Both the position numbers and the translations under genes were made by a program. A stretch of 64,000 bases of DNA from Rhodoglobus sp. (GTDB lineage Bacteria; Actinomycetota; Actinomycetes; Actinomycetales; Microbacteriaceae). This document shows, in pieces, positions 60,447 through 64,000 of this stretch. Every line of letters starts with the position of its first letter. Position 1 is the stretch's first letter. The stretch spans positions 1-64,000 of the forward strand of contig JAODAV010000020.1 of assembly GCA_025463605.1 (NCBI GenBank), read 5' to 3'. The notes beneath the pieces are model-generated. The model saw nothing but the letters and a program-made list of their open reading frames with translations. It ran no database searches and had not been told where the DNA came from.

Positions 60447-60584
60447 GTGAAAAAGAAAATGTTTGATCCAAGGTCGAGTCATAAGAATACCGATGGGTTG
60501 CCGCTTGTCAACTTTCGGCTCGGCGGGTTGCGCGCGGTCGGATCCCCAGCCGTCACAGAGCTCCGTTTAGGAGTCCTCCTGTGA
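60447..60584 (+). CDS. Small 45-aa protein before the interrupted membrane gene
   Basis: GTG 60447 has AAGGAC about 8 nt upstream and the stop overlaps the next GTG (GTGA). Begins MKKKMFDPRSSHKNTDGLP; basic and without membrane segments. No family recognised. Coupling to the following gene favours a real gene or a leader. Confidence 0.45.
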   Translation: MKKKMFDPRSSHKNTDGLPLVNFRLGGLRAVGSPAVTELRLGVLL

Positions 60585-62005
60585 CCGCTAGGGAGAGGCG
60601 TCAGAAGCGCAAGCGCGACGATTTTGTGCGCGGGTACACCCAGTTCGCTCAGCGGCCCGTTCTCCCCGTAGCGCCCATCGAGGCGGTCTGGGAGAAAGTA
60701 TGCGAGCTCATTCCGGTAGAGACGAGTGGCAAGAAGTCCGTCGAGCCGGCACCGAAGGACGAAGCGAACAACTCCGTAGTGAACAAGCGTCTCAAGCGCA
60801 CGCTCCGTGTCTTGGACGTGCTCGCTGCGCTTGCGTGGTTCTTCGTAATCACGAAGGTTTGCATCGCGGATATCGACCGCCTGTTCTTTTCGTGGGTAGC
60901 CCCGCAGGCGATGTGGCTTCTTGACCTGCGTGTGTTCGCCGTGCTGGGCCTCGCTTCGCTTCTGCTGCTCCTCTTCAAGCGTTGGAAGCTCGGCGTCGGG
61001 CTCGCCTATGTGTCCTTCTTCCCTCTCGTGGTTACGCTCTAGAAGGTCCCGAAGTTTTTCATCGACCGTGGCAGCCCGGCACTCGCTGTCGGTGCTCTCG
61101 GGGTGGTGATCAGCCTCGCGACCCGCGCGAAGGTCTGGGTCCTTGCTCTGACGATCGCGTCATTCAGCGCGCTCATGATCCTTCTCACGCACGATCCCGT
61201 TCTCGTCGGCATCGGCGTGGGCGCGATGCTGATCACACTGCTTTGGTGGTTCGGTGTGACGGCGATCGACCTCTTCCGGGCGCCGACTCTGCTTCGCGCT
61301 CACGAGATTGTCATCGATACCGTCCTCGGCTGGTCGATTATCGACCGCATAATGACGCCGAAGCGCCCCGATCGGGTCACGCTGAACAACTGGAGCAAGG
61401 AAGAGGCGACTGCCTACCGCGATAGTGCCGGGTGGGCGATCCTCACCTACCGCATCTTGTTCTTCTGGGCGTACCTTATTGACCAGTTCCGCAAGGGACC
61501 GGCGGTCATCGTGCTCAACGCGATCATCCTTATCGGTCTCAGCGCCCAGGTTGTCCTGGCATTCGCGTTCGCCACCTACGGGCTGTACGTCATCGATCCA
61601 CGACAGTTTGCTTTTGCCAGTTCCCCGGACGCCCTCACCTTCTTGTATTACTCCGCGGCCGGGATCAACGAGATCGATGCCCTAAAGCCTGTCGGCGAAT
61701 GGGCGATGGGTATGAAGCTGGCCGAGGGGGCCGTGTTCTTTGCCGGTATTGGGACGATCATCGGATCCACTGCGATGGCGTTCCGTAGCGTGAGGGCCGA
61801 CGCGACGGCGGTCACCGCAATCCAGCGGTTGAAGTCGAAGGCCGACGATATCGAAGCGCTCGCCGGAGCCCAGTTCGAGATGAGCCTTGACCAGCTCGAG
61901 CGGCAGCTGGTTGACGCCAGCTGGGGCCTGTTCGGGGTCGTCATGTGGCTCAGCGCTAAGACCCCGACGAGCTGGATCGACAGCGTGAGCGAGAAGTCGA
62001 AGTAG
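60581..62005 (+). pseudogene. Multi-pass membrane protein interrupted by an in-frame TAG
   Basis: One reading frame runs 60581-62005 (474 codons) but has a single TAG at 61040-61042, codon 154. The part before has a basic N-terminus and two helices (RVLDVLAALAWFFVITKVCI; FAVLGLASLLLLLFKRW); the part after continues hydrophobic helices without shift (ALAVGALGVVISLATRAKVW) and ends with a pore-helix-like YYSAAGINEIDAL between two helices, reminiscent of two-TM ion channels, then a coiled helix. Nonsense mutation, sequencing error, suppression or two separate proteins are all possible. Confidence 0.6.
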
Positions 62006-62154
62006 CCCCTGGTGGGGCTGCTGCTATCCATGAGTAGCCCCACAAGAACGGTCGCAGGAGACAGACACGGGCCAATAGACTGATCGTCCGTTCGGGATGG
62101 GGTGCACGGAGGAACGCACGTCGAAGGGCGCAGGCGTCGGCCGGGGCGCTGCTA

Positions 62155-62394
62155 TTGTTCACGCTGACCGCTTGCGGCTCCGGCGAGTCGGCGGTGATGC
62201 CTGATGTCGTCGGTCTGCAGCTCGACATCGTGAAAAGCGACATCGAACGCGCTGGGTTCGGCGGGGATGTCGAGATCATCGGCGGCGGATTGTTCAGCGT
62301 CGTTAACGAAAGCACCTGGGACTTTCCGAGGTTGATGCTGGCCCGGAGTTCGACCCTCCTCAGGGCCCTAGGAGCTTCAGCGTCCAACCCCTAG
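62155..62394 (+). pseudogene. Decayed PASTA-domain lipoprotein
   Basis: The frame contains a lipoprotein signal (LLLFTLTACGSGE, Cys after TA) and the start of a PASTA domain (VMPDVVGLQLDIVKSDIERA, GGGLFSVVNESTW). No ATG, GTG or TTG precedes the signal hydrophobic core other than TTG 62155 inside it, and the expected PASTA continuation (LSEVDAGPEFDPPQGPRSFS) is in the next frame, indicating a frameshift near 62315. Probably a broken gene upstream of the NTPase. Confidence 0.5.
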
Positions 62395-62403
62395 CATCGA
62401 GTC

Positions 62404-64000
62404 GTGTCTGACGTTCCTGAAGCGACCTCGAGACTAGCCAGTGACAATCCCGAGGTGAACGCCCAAAGTGGCGATCCCTTCTGGCGACGCTTTCTCCCGC
62501 GGCGCCGAATGGCCGCGGGACCGATGCCGCACATCGTCGCGCCTCGCTGGCCCAGTCGCGTGGGAAATGCGCTTCCGCTAGTCAATCTCGCGCCGGAGTA
62601 TAGACCTGAGCACCACCAGGTATATCTGGACCTGCTCGAACGAGCTTTGCGTCACCCGGACACTCGCAGCATTGCACTGACCGGCGCGTATGGCTCAGGC
62701 AAGTCGAGTGTGCTGCGGGCGCTCGGTCGACGATGGTGGGACCGGCGGGTCATCATCGAGCTCTCATTGTCGACCCTTGACCCTGACATTGCTCCTGACG
62801 TGCAGGCCGAAAATCCTGCCGAAAGAGAAATGAGCAATCGCATCCAAAAGGAGCTCGTCAAGCAGCTTCTCTATCGCTTGCCGCCGCGAAGAACCACTCG
62901 TTCTCGGTTTCCCAGGGCCTCCACTCCCTCGTGGAGGACGGGAGTTCTCGTAGCCCTCGCGGCTATCGCCTTGGTCTATCTGGGCTGGACAGCGATGACC
63001 CTCGCGGGGTGGCAGGAGGTGCTTTCGCAGCGACTCAATGAGGTCGGATGGAGTGAGCCCTGGTTTCGGGCGAGCACGACCGCGGTGATCGTCATCATCG
63101 CACTAATCGGGTGGTGGAAGCTCGCGGGCCGTTATGCACTGAAGGCGGGGGTAAATGCCGGAACGCTGACGGTCAGCCTAGAACCGTCTTCCTCAAGCTA
63201 CTTCGACCAATATCTCGACGAGATCATGTACTTCTTCCAAGTCAGCAAGGCTCGCATCGTATTGATCGAAGACGTCGACAGATTTGGTGACGCTGTGGTG
63301 TTCGACACCCTTCGGGCGCTAAACACGTTGGTCAACAGTTCCGGCCAAGTAGGGCGGCGCGTCGTCTTCGTCTATGCCATTCGAGACAGCGTTCTCGGAC
63401 AAATCGGCACGGACAAGAAGTCCAAGCGCGGTCCGCGGCGCTCCAAGACCGCACTCGGAATCGACCGAGCGAACCGGGCAAAGTACTTCGACGTCATAAT
63501 CCCGATGGTGCCATTCGTGACAGCCGATAACGCTCGCGACCTCATGATGCAGGCCATGAAGGCGCACGTAAAGAACGAACTAGAAGAAGACGGAATCTCC
63601 CCGGCCCTAATCCGCCTAGCGGCACGGCATGTGGCCGACATGCGCACGATTTGGTCGATCCGCAATGAATTTGAAGTGCATGTCGACCGACTAATGACGT
63701 CGGCGCCTAATGTCATGCCGGGGATCAACAAGGACATCATTCTCTCCCTAGTGTTGCTGCGAGCCACCAGCCCAGATGCCTACGAGCGGATACGCCTCGG
63801 CACCAGTCCGCTGGACACCCTTGCCCAACGCTGGATAGATCTTGTCGAAGCAAACATCGAGAGTCAGACCAAGAATCTAACTACCAAACGCACCGAGCTC
63901 GAGAACGGAAGCTCCCTCTCGTCCCGGGCCGCGCGCGCTGGTGAGTTGCTCGACTCGATGCGCGCCGAGTTGTTGCCAATGACGACGTCGATTACAGCGA
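62404..64000 (+). CDS. YobI/KAP-like P-loop NTPase with membrane segments (3' end outside window)
   Basis: Open from GTG 62404 to the window edge, at least 532 codons. TAGCAT ends 6 nt before the GTG, so leaderless start is likely. Residues 94-102 GAYGSGKSS are Walker A; two hydrophobic segments follow (LVALAAIALVYLGW and TTAVIVIIALIGWW, about 180-240), then Walker B RIVLIEDVDRFG and a sensor-like VVFVYAIRDSVLG. Membrane helices inserted in a P-loop domain are typical of KAP NTPases and the YobI group, which are associated with phage and plasmid conflict loci. Function unknown. Confidence 0.8.
   Translation, partial: MSDVPEATSRLASDNPEVNAQSGDPFWRRFLPRRRMAAGPMPHIVAPRWPSRVGNALPLVNLAPEYRPEHHQVYLDLLERALRHPDTRSIALTGAYGSGKSSVLRALGRRWWDRRVIIELSLSTLDPDIAPDVQAENPAEREMSNRIQKELVKQLLYRLPPRRTTRSRFPRASTPSWRTGVLVALAAIALVYLGWTAMTLAGWQEVLSQRLNEVGWSEPWFRASTTAVIVIIALIGWWKLAGRYALKAGVNAGTLTVSLEPSSSSYFDQYLDEIMYFFQVSKARIVLIEDVDRFGDAVVFDTLRALNTLVNSSGQVGRRVVFVYAIRDSVLGQIGTDKKSKRGPRRSKTALGIDRANRAKYFDVIIPMVPFVTADNARDLMMQAMKAHVKNELEEDGISPALIRLAARHVADMRTIWSIRNEFEVHVDRLMTSAPNVMPGINKDIILSLVLLRATSPDAYERIRLGTSPLDTLAQRWIDLVEANIESQTKNLTTKRTELENGSSLSSRAARAGELLDSMRAELLPMTTSITA

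Noticed and set aside
61103-62005. Separate 300-aa gene starting at 61103
   Set aside because: It is in the same frame as 60581-61042 and separated only by one TAG; no RBS precedes 61103, so one interrupted gene is more likely.

Overview
The window reads as chromosome of a high-GC actinobacterium, most likely Microbacteriaceae. The signs are high GC throughout, frequent GTG/TTG starts, a pheA / dagK / serS / HAD / tRNA-Ser / LCP block, a CebR-type cellobiose locus, and many apparently leaderless genes with a TAnnnT box 6-7 nt before the start codon. This placement is inference; no rRNA or species marker is present.

Layout. 1-8.4 kb: L-rhamnose locus, with isomerase and mutarotase leftward and an ABC importer (rhaS, rhaT, one permease), a metallo-beta-lactamase-fold hydrolase and two tandem LacI paralogs rightward. 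8.5-9.7 kb: F420-type oxidoreductase and a VapBC pair. 9.7-13.1 kb: circularly permuted ATP-grasp / alpha-E / transglutaminase trio. 13.1-20.7 kb: MFS exporter with MarR, alpha/beta hydrolase, HIT protein, a DtxR-type iron box in front of a lipoate ligase plus FecCD permease and ABC ATPase, then an oxidoreductase and small genes. 20.7-26.6 kb: complete cellobiose operon (cebE-F-G-bglC-cebR) with three CebR operators. 26.6-39.5 kb: tandem repeats, DHA2 exporter, secreted amidase, VanY carboxypeptidase, phosphoglucomutase, prephenate dehydratase, diacylglycerol kinase, serS, HAD phosphatase, LCP ligase, two tRNA-Ser genes.

39.9-46.1 kb: arsenic locus with two arsenate reductases, an ArsR-ArsC fusion, a flavin monooxygenase, a second ArsR and an aquaporin; ArsB and Acr3 are absent, so arsenite probably leaves through the channel. 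47.6-54.1 kb: GntR regulator and a four-carbon acid-sugar catabolic set (DUF1537 kinase, OtnI-like isomerase, racemase-like protein, cytosolic binding protein, LhgO oxidase, Ldh-type dehydrogenase). 54.2-57.6 kb: IclR with CoA-transferase subunits and thiolase.

58.1-64 kb: tRNA-Arg followed by accessory DNA with an octapeptide-repeat protein, a duplicated aromatic-rich domain protein, a membrane protein interrupted by an in-frame TAG, a decayed PASTA lipoprotein and a large YobI-like P-loop NTPase running off the end. No integrase is in view.

The most unusual signal is a composite repeat behind two unrelated tRNA genes (Ser-GCT at 39.5 kb, Arg-ACG at 58.1 kb). The tRNA 3' end and its long trailer hairpin are followed by a core of about 115 bp whose ends are shared by both loci, then by a second copy of that tRNA's own 3' end. 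At tRNA-Arg the accessory DNA begins exactly inside this second copy.
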